Notes: generated from the letters alone by a model not told the origin. Numbered from the stretch's first letter, positions 33,249 through 44,311 are shown. The stretch is DNA of 64,000 nt from Methanolobus bombayensis (GCF_017873415.1 NZ_JAGGKD010000003.1:124001-188000), one strand, 5' to 3'. Translations and numbers: made by a program.

Positions 33249-35629
33249 TGGGTAATTGCCTCCTGAATGCTTTTTAAAATACTATTTGCACCTGAACCGG
33301 AAGTGTTGTGCGATTCAATAAAGTGCCTCCTCTTTTCCCTGTATTTATCCAGAGTAACTATAACCGGAGGGAAAATCACAAAAGTTGCAAGCAATGCAAG
33401 TATAACATCCATTACTGTGATAACTCCGAAATTGCTGGTTATTGAGAATGGGGAAGCTATGAGTGCAGAGAAACCAAACACAGTTGTAAGACCTGATGTA
33501 ACAATTGCCTTTCCTATCTTAACACTTGCTTCCTGCATGGCTTCTTCAGGACCGGCACCTTTGTCCCTTTCCTCAAAATAACGTTCCATCATAAGAATGG
33601 CATATTCCGAACCAACACCAAGGATCAATGCGCCAAGTGTTGCAGTCATCGGTGTGTACTCCATTCCTGTATAATACATGATCCCACCGGACCATCCCAC
33701 AACTACAGCCATGGTCAGAACAGGCGTAAGAGCCTTGAGAAGATCTCTGTAAATTACAAGGAGACCGGCAAATACCAGAACAATACCAAGCGTTGTCATA
33801 AAGACTCTGCCTGAAGTCAGAGCAGATATTACCCCTACAAAAACCATGGAGTTACCGGTTATAGTGATATGCACACCCGGAGGGGGAGCCATCCAGAGAA
33901 GATCCTCTTTCACAATGTCAGAAAGAGCTTCTATACCTTCAAGACCAAGTTCACTCATTGCATTACCGATGTTTAAGTTCAGAAGGGTTATTGTAGTTCC
34001 TTCAAGGTATGCCTCTCTTTCTCTTTCAGAAAGCTGATCATATATCTCCTGTATTTTCTCAGAGCTATCAGGAATCTCACCGGAGTTTGCTTCTTTGACT
34101 ACATCGACTATACTTGACGAGCCCTGTATATGGCTTCTGTCAGCAACTTCATGTTCAGAGAACTCATCGATCCATTCCAGAAGCTCAGGATCAGCATTAT
34201 TATCTGTCTTAATGATCAGATTTAACTGGTCATCCCCTCCGAGAATCTCCCCCATATGATTCAGATCAAGAAGCGCAGGCATATCCTGCGGAACAAAGGT
34301 TTCAGTATCAGTCTGGATACCTACAAGATTATCTACATAAAGACCACCAACACAGAGAAGACCTGCGATGGATAGAACAAGAACAGGGTTTTTCATTGAA
34401 AACGTAGAAATTGCCTTAAGGCTCTTTTCAAGAAAATCAGGTTCTTGTTCTTCTACAATAGTTACTGCAGCATGAGTTTCATGATGTGAAGATTTCTTTT
34501 TAAAACCAAGTCTTCCGAGTATGTTCTTTTTAGAGAGTATATCAAATCCGTAAATTACAGTGACTCCCAGGAAAAGAGAGGAAATGAAACACATCACTAT
34601 TCCTATCATCAGAAGCTTTCCAAAGTCCTGGATCATTGGAACTGTGGACGTGAACAATGAGAAAAAGCCAAGAGCTGTGATGATAAGAGCTATTAACACT
34701 GCAGGTCCGGTATGTTTGATAGTGTCAATTACAGCTTCTTCTTCGGTTTCACCACGTGCAAGTTCTTCTTCTATCCTGTTATGGAACTGAATGGCATAAT
34801 CAATACCAAGTCCTATTAGAACCGGAAATGCGGACATTGATACCATTGACATCGGTATATCAAGAAAACCCATTGCACCAAAAGTGAAGATAATACCTAC
34901 CAGCACTACTGGCAGAGGAAGTAATCTCCACCTGACATGCCTGAACACCAGATATAGTACTATGACCATCAGAACAACAGACAATGAAAGAAGTATACCC
35001 ATACTTGTATTCATCTCATCATTCATTGCTATCATGAATGCAGGTTCTCCGGTGACGATTACGTTATAATCAGCAGGAAAATTTGCAAGCTCTATTGAAG
35101 TTTCTGTTTCCCTGAGAATCTCTTCCTTTGTGGAATCTGATGCAGTACCTTCCATGATAACAGACATTACAGCATGTGTGTCATCAGGCATCAGGACATC
35201 AGGCATTGTTGAAGCAATTATCTCATCGATGGTTGCTGAATCATCCGGGATGGCACTTCTGCCAGTCATCTGATAATTAACTTCTTTAATAACAGTCGAT
35301 GGAGAAGTCACTTCCACCACACCTGGTATGTTCTGGACAGAAAGATAAGCTCTGTCAAGAGCTTTCAAAAGCTCTGGTTCCGTGACATCACTACCTTCAA
35401 CCATTACTACAATGGACTCGGTACCAAAAAGGTTCAGATACAGGTGGCCAAAATTCTGATACAATTTTGAATTTTTATCGACAAAGGTATCCGTACCTGA
35501 AGCCATTCCGATTAACTGAGCACCCTGAAAAGAGATAATTATCAGAAGCAGTGCGATCATAATTATTGGAATTGTATTGTTTTCTATGAAAACACCCAGC
35601 TTTTGAAAGATGCTTTTTATGATTAACAC
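33245..35629 (-). CDS. MMPL/RND-superfamily transporter (HAE3-like)
   Basis: About 794 residues with the two-fold RND/MMPL layout: one N-terminal helix, a large external loop, five helices, then the same again. Markers are FGAMGFLDIPMSMVSMSAFPVLIGLGIDYAIQFHNRIEEE in the first half and TATLGALILGVGSEYAILMMERYFEE in the second. Such proteins move lipids or hydrophobic compounds using ion gradients. The start is uncertain. The TTG at 35683 is upstream of the predicted transcript start. The clear AAGGAG (35634-35629) points to GTG 35629, ATC 35623 or ATA 35620. It is the first gene of the six-gene envelope operon. Confidence 0.85.
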   Translation of the reverse strand: MLIIKSIFQKLGVFIENNTIPIIMIALLLIIISFQGAQLIGMASGTDTFVDKNSKLYQNFGHLYLNLFGTESIVVMVEGSDVTEPELLKALDRAYLSVQNIPGVVEVTSPSTVIKEVNYQMTGRSAIPDDSATIDEIIASTMPDVLMPDDTHAVMSVIMEGTASDSTKEEILRETETSIELANFPADYNVIVTGEPAFMIAMNDEMNTSMGILLSLSVVLMVIVLYLVFRHVRWRLLPLPVVLVGIIFTFGAMGFLDIPMSMVSMSAFPVLIGLGIDYAIQFHNRIEEELARGETEEEAVIDTIKHTGPAVLIALIITALGFFSLFTSTVPMIQDFGKLLMIGIVMCFISSLFLGVTVIYGFDILSKKNILGRLGFKKKSSHHETHAAVTIVEEQEPDFLEKSLKAISTFSMKNPVLVLSIAGLLCVGGLYVDNLVGIQTDTETFVPQDMPALLDLNHMGEILGGDDQLNLIIKTDNNADPELLEWIDEFSEHEVADRSHIQGSSSIVDVVKEANSGEIPDSSEKIQEIYDQLSEREREAYLEGTTITLLNLNIGNAMSELGLEGIEALSDIVKEDLLWMAPPPGVHITITGNSMVFVGVISALTSGRVFMTTLGIVLVFAGLLVIYRDLLKALTPVLTMAVVVGWSGGIMYYTGMEYTPMTATLGALILGVGSEYAILMMERYFEERDKGAGPEEAMQEASVKIGKAIVTSGLTTVFGFSALIASPFSITSNFGVITVMDVILALLATFVIFPPVIVTLDKYREKRRHFIESHNTSGSGANSILKSIQEAITQ

Positions 35630-35683
35630 TCCTTGTGATTTATTATTATTACAAAAAAACTCTGCATGAGTTGTTTTTAACAA

Positions 35684-36169
35684 ATCATTAATAGCCGATT
35701 TTCTATATAAGGATTTTACCCTTTAATAAACTGCTGAATAGTGTATTTAGTAACAGTTTTCCTTACCAGTACATTAACAGTACAATTAGTCCATCTTTTG
35801 TAAAGATGTAAAACAGGGTTGAGACATCCTTAAAAGGATGCCTCGTTGGGGGTTGGATAGGGTGGTACTAACACACACGCATTGCGTGTTGTTGATGGTA
35901 CACAAATTTATGTACAGCACTATTAGTAAATAAACCTTGCGATAAATAGACGGATTAGAGTTTTTATTTTTACATTAGAACATCAAAATATAGATTTGCG
36001 TAATAATAAATTGACTTCAATCTATAAAGCAAGAAGGTGAAAAGAGATATGAACTTGCCACAGAAAGAATAATGAGAAAATCCCATTTATTACACTTTTG
36101 TATATACAGGTACATATATAAGAGTTTCACTCTTAAAAAAACACATAATAAGTTACATTACAATGATAT
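35684..36169. promoter_or_regulatory. Envelope operon promoter and hairpin-rich intergenic stretch
   Basis: This 486-base region is without a credible gene. The minus-strand TATA (TTATATAG) at 35703-35710 predicts a start near 35680 for the envelope operon. Three inverted repeats lie close together further right: CATCCTT/AAGGATG (35825-35840), ACACGC/GCGTGT (35875-35889, 3-base loop) and the imperfect palindrome 35898-35915. The segment between the first two is locally G-rich (GTTGGGGGTTGGATAGGG), unlike its AT-rich surroundings. It could encode a small structured RNA or be a remnant of a mobile element. Confidence 0.45.
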
Positions 36170-36373
36170 TTATTCATTATTATTCCAAAATGACCTGGAA
36201 GATTTGTTAAAATCGCCACTATAATGCCTATCTTCCATTAATGAATCCAGATCTATCTTATTTTGCTTAACCCAGGTATTATCAAGGTTTTTAATAGAAA
36301 TACATTTAATATGAGACTTTAAAGCATCTACTGAAGATTTTTTCTTATGAAAGTCACCTGTTTTCTGTCTCAT
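36170..36373 (-). CDS. Small hypothetical protein
   Basis: A 67-residue charged, Lys/Ser/Asn-rich protein with no recognised domain and no membrane segment. Support for it being real is local. A GAGGTG site lies seven bases before the ATG, and a TATA-like GTAAATATTT lies about 20-30 bases further up (near 36392-36403). It has no same-strand partner. It faces away from the TrmB gene at 36549 and could share control with it. It may still be a chance ORF. Confidence 0.4.
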   Translation of the reverse strand: MRQKTGDFHKKKSSVDALKSHIKCISIKNLDNTWVKQNKIDLDSLMEDRHYSGDFNKSSRSFWNNNE

Positions 36374-36440
36374 TTTGAAACACCTCTTGCAAAATATTTA
36401 CAATTTACAAATACCCGACTATGTATCGTCGAGCAAGACT

Positions 36441-36510
36441 ATGATATAAAATGATATAAAATTTGCCATTAAAACATCCGTTTAGTTGTTTTAACTCACA
36501 AATTATAAAT
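36441..36510 (+). promoter_or_regulatory. Promoter and candidate operator of TrmB-type regulator
   Basis: A tandem ten-base repeat (ATGATATAAA twice, 36441-36460) is followed by the perfect inverted repeat TTAAAAC/GTTTTAA (36469-36475 and 36488-36494). A TATA box TTATAAAT then lies at 36503-36510, placing the start about 15 bases before the ATG at 36549. The repeat sits where an activator or repressor would act, so the regulator may control itself. Confidence 0.45.
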
Positions 36511-36548
36511 ACACAGGGATTCAAACTGCAATAATAAAACGTGATATT

Positions 36549-37403
36549 ATGGACCATGAAGGATCATTAAGAGACCTGGGGCTTACTAAATACGAAGCTT
36601 CTGCATACTCAACATTGTTAAAAGAAGGAGTGACAGGGGCACAGGAATTGTCCCGCAAATCAGACATACCTGTAGGGAAGATCTACGAAGTTCTTTCAAA
36701 CCTGAACAACATGGGACTTGTTGAATTTCAAAGATCAAGACCCCGGAAATACAGGGCCGTTAAACCTTCTATTGCCCTGAACAACCTTTACACCAAAAAA
36801 GAAGAAGAAACAAAGAACGAGCTGGAAAACTTCAAACTGAAAGTATCAGAACTTGAATCCAAGTTCTCCGATATTGCGCAGCCGGATCATACAGAGTTAC
36901 AGTTCTGGTCAACCCTTATTGGGGAAGAAGATATCGTCAAAAACATCAAGAGTATGCTGGATGAGACCGAAAATGAGATTGTTCATGTAAAACTTGGAAA
37001 AATCACACATATACTACGTGATGGTAAAAAGTGCATTGATCCAAAGACACTTATCCCAATGATTGTTGATGAATTCATCAAGGCTGCAGAAAAAGGCATC
37101 AAAATAAAGACCATCGTCCCCGAAGAAATATTCGTAGTCGGGCTGAAAGAAAGGTTTGAACAAATAGATGATCCAATGCGAAAATTCATGATCGAAAAGA
37201 ACATGGAGATTAGAGTCCTTGATAGTGAATATGACTTTATCCTGATTGATGAACACATTACCTATATACCCATTCCGGACCCTGTAAACATTAAAGAAGT
37301 CTTCGGAGAACTTAAAGTATATGATAAGGAATATGCAATTAAACTGAAAAATAAGTTTGATGAACTGTGGTTCAAAGGGAAAAAAATGAATCTGAGTATT
37401 TAA
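36549..37403 (+). CDS. TrmB-family transcriptional regulator
   Basis: A 284-residue regulator with an N-terminal winged helix (LRDLGLTKYEASAYSTLLKEGVTGAQELSRKSDIPVGKIYEVLSNLNNMGLVEF, residues 5-60). A coiled-coil linker follows (about 82-112), then a C-terminal sensor domain. It is only distantly like the TrmB gene at 30188. It is transcribed toward clpB from the opposite side, so it does not belong to the stress cluster operon. Its targets are unknown. The inverted repeat just upstream of its TATA box is a candidate autoregulatory site. Confidence 0.83.
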   Translation: MDHEGSLRDLGLTKYEASAYSTLLKEGVTGAQELSRKSDIPVGKIYEVLSNLNNMGLVEFQRSRPRKYRAVKPSIALNNLYTKKEEETKNELENFKLKVSELESKFSDIAQPDHTELQFWSTLIGEEDIVKNIKSMLDETENEIVHVKLGKITHILRDGKKCIDPKTLIPMIVDEFIKAAEKGIKIKTIVPEEIFVVGLKERFEQIDDPMRKFMIEKNMEIRVLDSEYDFILIDEHITYIPIPDPVNIKEVFGELKVYDKEYAIKLKNKFDELWFKGKKMNLSI

Positions 37404-37499
37404 TATATCTGTTCTTCCAATATTATGAAAATGAGAAAAGAATTTTCCGATTGCTTAATTGCTATCGGAAATTCATCACTAAGAGTGTAAAACTCTTTT

Positions 37500-40115
37500 T
37501 TACTCTGCTGAACTTACTTCAACAATTAGCTCTGCACCGTTGCTGTCAACACGGACAATAGAACCTTCCGGCACCTCTCCTGCAACAATGAGCTTGGCAA
37601 TCCTTGTCTCGACCTCGTTCTGGATGACCCTCTTAAGTGGCCTCGCACCGAATGTTGCACTATATCCTGCTTCAGCAAGATATGCCTTTGCAGCATCTGT
37701 AAGGTCAAGGCTGATACGCTTATCCTTAAGTCTTTCAACGAGGTCAGCAACCTTGATGTCAACTATACTTACAAGCTGTTCAGGCTTAAGCGCATGGAAG
37801 AGAGCGATCTCATCGATACGATTGAGGAACTCCGGTCTGAAATACTTTCCAAGTTCAGTCATTGCACGCATCTGCAGTATGTTATAATCCACATTCTGCT
37901 CATCCTCTCCAGTCTTAAGGAGTTCGGAAAGATCACCTGCAAAGATGTTGGACGTCATGATAATCAGCGTGTTCTTGAAATCCACGGTCCTGCCCTTTGA
38001 ATCGGTCAGACGTCCATCGTCAAGTATCTGCAGCATGACGTTGAACACATCCGGATGTGCCTTTTCGATCTCATCGAAGAGTACAACGGAATATGGTCTT
38101 CTGCGTACAGCCTCTGTAAGCTGGCCACCTTCATCATGACCTACATAACCTGGTGGTGCACCGATCATCCTTGCAACTGTGTGCTTTTCCATGTACTCGG
38201 ACATGTCAATGCGCACCATGTTATTCTCATCATCGAACAGTTCTGCTGCAAGCGCTTTTACAAGCTCGGTCTTACCGACTCCTGTCGGACCAAGGAATAT
38301 GAAACTTCCAATAGGACGTCTTGGATCCTTGATGCCTGCATAGTTTCGTATGACCGCATCAGCTACGGCCTTTACAGCTTCTTCCTGACCAATGATACGC
38401 TGGTGAAGGTTATCCTCGAAATGGACAAGTTTCTCACGTTCGCCTTCCATGAGCTTTGTCACAGGTATATGCGTCCACTGACTGACTACCTCGGCAATGT
38501 CCTCTTCTCCAACTTCCTCATTCAGAAGCATTTCACCCTGCATTTCCTGAAGGAGTTTTTCCTCTTCAGCATACTGGTGTTGCAGTGGAATGAGTGTCCC
38601 GTACTTCAGCCTGGATGCGAGTTCAAGGTTGTTATCGTTCTCAGCAAGATCAAGCTGGACCTTTGTGTCCTCTATCTCCTGCTTCAGGGAACCAAGCTTT
38701 GAAATGGCTTCCTTTTCACGATCCCATCTTGCTCTCATTGCATCGGATTCTGCCCTGATATCTGCAACTTCTTTCTCAAGGGTTTCCAGACGCTCCTTTG
38801 AAGCTGCATCCTTTTCCTTCTTAAGTGCCTCGCGCTCGATCTCAAGCTGCATGATCTTACGGTCAGCCTCATCGAGTTCTGCAGGTTTGCTGTCAATTGC
38901 AGTTCTCTTCTTTGCAGCAGCCTCGTCCACGAGGTCGATTGCCTTATCAGGGAGGAACCTGTCTGCAATATAACGGTTACTCATGATTGCAGCAGCGACA
39001 AGTGAAGAGTCCTTAAGACGTACACCGTGGTGTACCTCGTATTTCTCCTTCAGTCCACGAAGGATTGAAATTGTATCCTCTACAGTTGGCTGCTCGACAA
39101 ATACCGGCAGGAACCTGCGTTCAAGTGCAGCGTCTTTTTCAATGTACTTACGGTACTCGTCAACGGTTGTTGCACCGATACAGTGAAGCTCCCCACGGGC
39201 AAGCATAGGTTTAAGGAGATTTCCTGCATCCATAGCACCTTCTGTGGCACCTGCTCCTACGATGGTGTGAATCTCATCAATGAAGAGGATTATCTGACCT
39301 TCGGATTCTGCGACTTCCTTAAGCACAGCCTTAAGTCTTTCCTCGAACTCACCACGGAACTTCGCACCGGCTACCAGTGCACCCATATCAAGAGCAATGA
39401 TACGCTTCTCTTTCATTGCATCAGGAACATCCCTTTTGGCAATACGCTGAGCAAGTGCTTCCACAATTGCAGTCTTACCGACACCGGCCTCACCGATGAG
39501 TACAGGATTGTTCTTCCTTCGGCGTGAAAGGATCTCAACTGTGTGCCTGATCTCCTGATCCCTTCCGATGACAGGATCAAGCTTACCCTGAGCTGCAAGT
39601 TCTGTGAAATCAATTCCGTACTTCTTCAGTGGTTCCATAGTCTCTTCCGGATTTTCTGAGGTGATTCTTCTATTCCCCCTTACCTGCTTTATTGCTTCAA
39701 GGATCCTGGCACGTGTAACTCCTTCACTTGCAAGAATCTTACCACACTGACTGTCCTTTTCCTCAACCATTGCAAGCAGGAGATGTTCAACACTGACATA
39801 TTCATCCTTCATCTTCCCAGCTTCCCGGGAAGCAGCATCAAGGATACGCCTCATGGTCTGGGTCATGTAGACCTGATCCCCGCCCGGACCTGAGACCTGT
39901 GGCAGGTTTGCAAGCTGGGCTTCAACTTTTTCCTTTATGCGGTCCAACGGAACTTCCATATTCTGAAGTAAGGTTGTTACCAGTCCTCCGCTCTGCTCCA
40001 GCAGTGCAAGCAGCATGTGTTCGCAGTCTATCTGCTGATTTCTGTATCTTGCAGCAATTGTACTTGAGCCCTGAATAGCTTCCTGGGCTTTTTGTGTGAA
40101 ACGATTAAGATCCAT
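37500..40115 (-). CDS. clpB: ClpB disaggregase chaperone
   Basis: An 871-residue Hsp100 with the full ClpB layout. It has a Clp N-domain (1-145), a first AAA+ domain with Walker A GEAGVGKT (208-215), a coiled-coil middle domain (about 410-525), and a second AAA+ domain with GPTGVGKTE and the ClpB C-terminal region. It rescues aggregated proteins with Hsp70, or here with Hsp20. Few archaea have it, and its bacterial-type sequence indicates lateral acquisition by methanogens. It lies 195 bases downstream of hsp20, with a hairpin between them, in a stress cluster with groEL and groES. Confidence 0.96.
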   Translation of the reverse strand: MDLNRFTQKAQEAIQGSSTIAARYRNQQIDCEHMLLALLEQSGGLVTTLLQNMEVPLDRIKEKVEAQLANLPQVSGPGGDQVYMTQTMRRILDAASREAGKMKDEYVSVEHLLLAMVEEKDSQCGKILASEGVTRARILEAIKQVRGNRRITSENPEETMEPLKKYGIDFTELAAQGKLDPVIGRDQEIRHTVEILSRRRKNNPVLIGEAGVGKTAIVEALAQRIAKRDVPDAMKEKRIIALDMGALVAGAKFRGEFEERLKAVLKEVAESEGQIILFIDEIHTIVGAGATEGAMDAGNLLKPMLARGELHCIGATTVDEYRKYIEKDAALERRFLPVFVEQPTVEDTISILRGLKEKYEVHHGVRLKDSSLVAAAIMSNRYIADRFLPDKAIDLVDEAAAKKRTAIDSKPAELDEADRKIMQLEIEREALKKEKDAASKERLETLEKEVADIRAESDAMRARWDREKEAISKLGSLKQEIEDTKVQLDLAENDNNLELASRLKYGTLIPLQHQYAEEEKLLQEMQGEMLLNEEVGEEDIAEVVSQWTHIPVTKLMEGEREKLVHFEDNLHQRIIGQEEAVKAVADAVIRNYAGIKDPRRPIGSFIFLGPTGVGKTELVKALAAELFDDENNMVRIDMSEYMEKHTVARMIGAPPGYVGHDEGGQLTEAVRRRPYSVVLFDEIEKAHPDVFNVMLQILDDGRLTDSKGRTVDFKNTLIIMTSNIFAGDLSELLKTGEDEQNVDYNILQMRAMTELGKYFRPEFLNRIDEIALFHALKPEQLVSIVDIKVADLVERLKDKRISLDLTDAAKAYLAEAGYSATFGARPLKRVIQNEVETRIAKLIVAGEVPEGSIVRVDSNGAELIVEVSSAE

Positions 40116-40247
40116 AATTATAAACTCCTAAACTCCCCGGGATTGACATTTCCCATTTTTATTTTTGAATGTTTAACTTAAATCACTTTTGATACCTGAC
40201 ACGTTTTTGTGGGTCATGTCTGAACCCGGATAAGCGACAAAATAAAT

Positions 40248-40286
40248 GCCAGGTAGCAAGATGGCCATGGCCACAGCTACTCAGGC
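40248..40286. promoter_or_regulatory. Nested inverted repeat between hsp20 and clpB
   Basis: A 39-base region forms three nested arms: GCC/GGC (40248-40250 and 40284-40286), GTAGC/GCTAC (40253-40257 and 40276-40280), and the central palindrome TGGCCATGGCCA (40262-40273). It starts 25 bases after the hsp20 stop. It could be a terminator-like or processing hairpin for hsp20, or a regulatory structure of the clpB leader. No U-tract follows on the minus strand. Confidence 0.45.
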
Positions 40287-40310
40287 ATAGTTTTTCACGT
40301 ATGAGCCCAT

Positions 40311-40772
40311 CTATTCGATAAGTATCTTTTTGTTTTCTTCAATCTGCATCTTTGGCAAAGTTACGGAAAGCACACCGTTCTCAAGTTTTGCCTTTGCACC
40401 CTCGACAGAGACTGTACTTGGCAAGGTCACAGTCCTTGAGAATGAACTGTAAGTCCGCTCCCTTCTAAGGTAGCCTTCGTCCTTTTCCTCATTTTCAAAG
40501 TTTCTCTTTGCAGATATTGTCAGCATATTGTCACTGACATCAAGGTCAACATCACCTTTCTCAACTCCCGGGAGATCGGTGGTTACAAGAATTTCAGAAC
40601 CTTCATCCTTTACATCCACAAGTGGTGCAAGTATTCCGGCTTCCGACCATCTCTCCCCGAAATTTCTCTCTTTGAACATGTTGTTCAGCATATCCTGCAT
40701 CTGCACGATCTCTTCCATTGGGTTCCATAATCCTCCCCTTGCAGGTGTCGCTTTTGTCAGACCAAATCTCAT
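40311..40772 (-). CDS. Hsp20 small heat-shock protein
   Basis: A 153-residue alpha-crystallin family holdase. A Met/Phe-rich N-terminal arm (MEEIVQMQDMLNNMFKERNF) leads into the alpha-crystallin domain (about 45-140, PLVDVKDEGSEILVTTDLPGVEKGDV to LENGVLSVTLPK). The C-terminus ends shortly after. It binds unfolding proteins and passes them to ClpB or chaperonin. It lies between groEL and clpB on the same strand. A half-site resembling the groES operator (TTCGAAAT) occurs upstream near 40867-40874. Confidence 0.93.
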   Translation of the reverse strand: MRFGLTKATPARGGLWNPMEEIVQMQDMLNNMFKERNFGERWSEAGILAPLVDVKDEGSEILVTTDLPGVEKGDVDLDVSDNMLTISAKRNFENEEKDEGYLRRERTYSSFSRTVTLPSTVSVEGAKAKLENGVLSVTLPKMQIEENKKILIE

Positions 40773-40936
40773 ACTATCACTCCTTTTATCTCATGGATAT
40801 TTTGTTGTTCTTTGTTCATCAGGCGGTACGATTTTACATTAAATTCTCTGTAGATTTTTGCTAAATTCGAAATATCTGTCCTTCACCTCTTGTTTTCTTT
40901 TTTGAATATGTAGGATAAATAAAGATAAGAGAGCGA

Positions 40937-42568
<1,632 letters not shown>

Positions 42569-42577
42569 TTACTTTCC

Positions 42578-42853
42578 TTATTCCTCAACTACCGCTAAGA
42601 CATCCGCAAAATCAATGAACATGTGAACTTCACCGTCAACATCGATCTCGTCACTCTTGTATCCACCGTAGATCACATGGTCCCCGGCCTTTAATGGAAG
42701 TTCCTTGCCATCCTCGTAGGTTCCCACAGCGACTATGATTCCTTCTTTCTTTTCTTCCTGTGCGGAATCAGGGATATAAATTCCACTTTCAGTGACTTCT
42801 GCCTTTTTGACAGATTTGATTAAGACTCTCTCACCAATTGGTCTGATAATCAT
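42578..42853 (-). CDS. groS: Co-chaperonin GroES (Hsp10)
   Basis: A 91-residue GroES that caps the GroEL ring. It has the N-terminal IRPIGERVLIKSVKKAEVTESGIYIPD strand set with the mobile loop, and the C-terminal KAGDHVIYGGYKSDEI. It is first in the groES-groEL operon. The TATA TTTATATATG is at 42923-42932 on the minus strand and a 17-base palindrome lies further up at 42966-42982, shared with a divergent regulator gene. Confidence 0.95.
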   Translation of the reverse strand: MIIRPIGERVLIKSVKKAEVTESGIYIPDSAQEEKKEGIIVAVGTYEDGKELPLKAGDHVIYGGYKSDEIDVDGEVHMFIDFADVLAVVEE

Positions 42854-42922
42854 CGTTTATTTTCCTCCAATTATCATCTGACCGGAAAGTCCCGGTCATC
42901 TGAGCAATTATATTGTATACCC

Positions 42923-43006
42923 CATATATAAACCTTTTGCAAAAAATATGTTTTTTCTCTGTTTTATCGAAATCATTTCGATATTATACAGATAGATATA
43001 TATACA
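42923..43006. promoter_or_regulatory. Divergent groES/regulator promoters with palindromic operator
   Basis: Between two outward-facing promoters lies the perfect palindrome ATCGAAAT-C-ATTTCGAT (42966-42982). The groES TATA (minus strand) is at 42923-42932. For the rightward regulator, candidate TATA boxes are ATATTATAC (42981-42989) and GATATATATAC (42995-43005). The regulator has no ribosome-binding site before its ATG at 43029, so its mRNA is probably leaderless or nearly so. A repressor bound here could block both promoters. Confidence 0.6.
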
Positions 43007-43028
43007 TCCTGCAAGATAGCATAATCCT

Positions 43029-43439
43029 ATGCCACAACAGATAATCCTTATAAATCTGGAAAAGCCCAGGGAAAAGAAACTGGAAGAAGATATTCGCTGG
43101 TTCTGCAACAGTTTCGGATTATCTTCCGGACGGGATACAGAAAATGTTGCTACGCAAATAGTACTTGATCTCCTCCAGCAACTGGCAGAAAACCAGGATA
43201 AGATATCATCAGACATCATAGCTAAGAGTATTGAAGTAAACCAGTCCAGAGTGAACCACCATATCAGAAACCTGATCAACTCCGGCCTGATCTACAGGGA
43301 AAAAAGAGGACTGTACCTCCGTGGAGGAAGTCTTAAGGCTGCAGTACAGGAAATGAGAAAAGATTCCGACCGCATATTCCAGGAACTGGAGGAAATAGCG
43401 GAAGAAATTGATGAACAGATGGGACTGAAGAACAGATAA
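43029..43439 (+). CDS. Winged-helix regulator, candidate heat-shock regulator
   Basis: A 136-residue protein with a winged helix-turn-helix at about 45-100 (KISSDIIAKSIEVNQSRVNHHIRNLINSGLIYREKRGLYLRGG). A C-terminal helix (about 105-135, EMRKDSDRIFQELEEIAEEIDEQ) may dimerise it. It is divergent from groES-groEL and shares a 176-base intergenic region with a perfect palindrome. This suggests it controls the chaperonin operon and itself. It is not the Pyrococcus Phr regulator in sequence. The regulatory role is inferred from position only. Confidence 0.75.
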   Translation: MPQQIILINLEKPREKKLEEDIRWFCNSFGLSSGRDTENVATQIVLDLLQQLAENQDKISSDIIAKSIEVNQSRVNHHIRNLINSGLIYREKRGLYLRGGSLKAAVQEMRKDSDRIFQELEEIAEEIDEQMGLKNR

Positions 43440-43480
43440 GTCCATCTGGCCATTGTTTTTAATATGTAATCTAATATAAC

Positions 43481-44311
43481 TCAGAGTTTATCATGAACCC
43501 AGAAATCACCTTCAATGGTGAACTCTTTTTTCCAGATAGGAACATCTTCTTTTATACGCTCAAGGGATTCTACAAGAATTTCAAATAACTCCTGCCTGTG
43601 AGCGGCAGCCACGACTATGTATACGATGTCCTCACCAGATTTTATTAATCCTGTTTTATGATGAATGAGTACATCAATGATATTTTCCTTTTGTTTCATG
43701 TCAAAACATATCTTTTCAATAGCCCTATCGGCAACACCTTCGTATTTTTCAAAATCGATGGCAGTCGTTTCTACGTTATCATTGATACGACGGACTATCC
43801 CGGTGAATGTTGCAATTCCACCTGAAAGACGGATATCAGGATTGGAACGAACTTTGCGAATAAGTGAATCGAGGGTTACCCATTCGGGCTGATCAAGAAT
43901 AAGCTGTACAAGAGCATCGATGTCCCAATCTCCTTTTTCAGACAACTGCAAAATGATATTTGATACGTCATCAGAGCTTTCCGGCTCGCCAAGGAATATC
44001 TTTGGAAAATCACTGCTTTTTGCGCCTTCAACTATTGCAAAGTCTGCCCCGTTGTCTGCAAGAGAGTTCATGGCATCCTCAAGAGATGGACCCCGCTTTA
44101 TTGTTACAAGCTCAGTATCAGTTATTGCTGCAACCAGATCAGCACCTGCATCGAAATGTTTACCCGTGTCAGTGTCCTGCGGATTGAAACGATGATGCAA
44201 CATCTGTTTTAAAGTACCAACTTTCCCATATTCAGAAAGAGCTTCCACAAGGCGGGTGACCAGAGTTGTTTTGCCTGAATTCTTATATCCTGCAACACAA
44301 ATGACTTTCAT
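43481..44311 (-). CDS. MobB-MoaE fusion, pterin cofactor biosynthesis
   Basis: A 276-residue two-domain protein. Residues 1-135 are MobB-like, with P-loop GYKNSGKTTL at 8-17, a GTP-binding partner in making molybdopterin guanine dinucleotide. Residues about 145-276 are MoaE, the large subunit of molybdopterin synthase. Its typical HHKTGLIKSGEDIVYI, AHRQELFE and the catalytic-lysine region VPIWKKE are present. It supplies the pterin that FwdBD binds. No moaD is adjacent, so sulfur carrier genes must lie elsewhere. Confidence 0.88.
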   Translation of the reverse strand: MKVICVAGYKNSGKTTLVTRLVEALSEYGKVGTLKQMLHHRFNPQDTDTGKHFDAGADLVAAITDTELVTIKRGPSLEDAMNSLADNGADFAIVEGAKSSDFPKIFLGEPESSDDVSNIILQLSEKGDWDIDALVQLILDQPEWVTLDSLIRKVRSNPDIRLSGGIATFTGIVRRINDNVETTAIDFEKYEGVADRAIEKICFDMKQKENIIDVLIHHKTGLIKSGEDIVYIVVAAAHRQELFEILVESLERIKEDVPIWKKEFTIEGDFWVHDKL

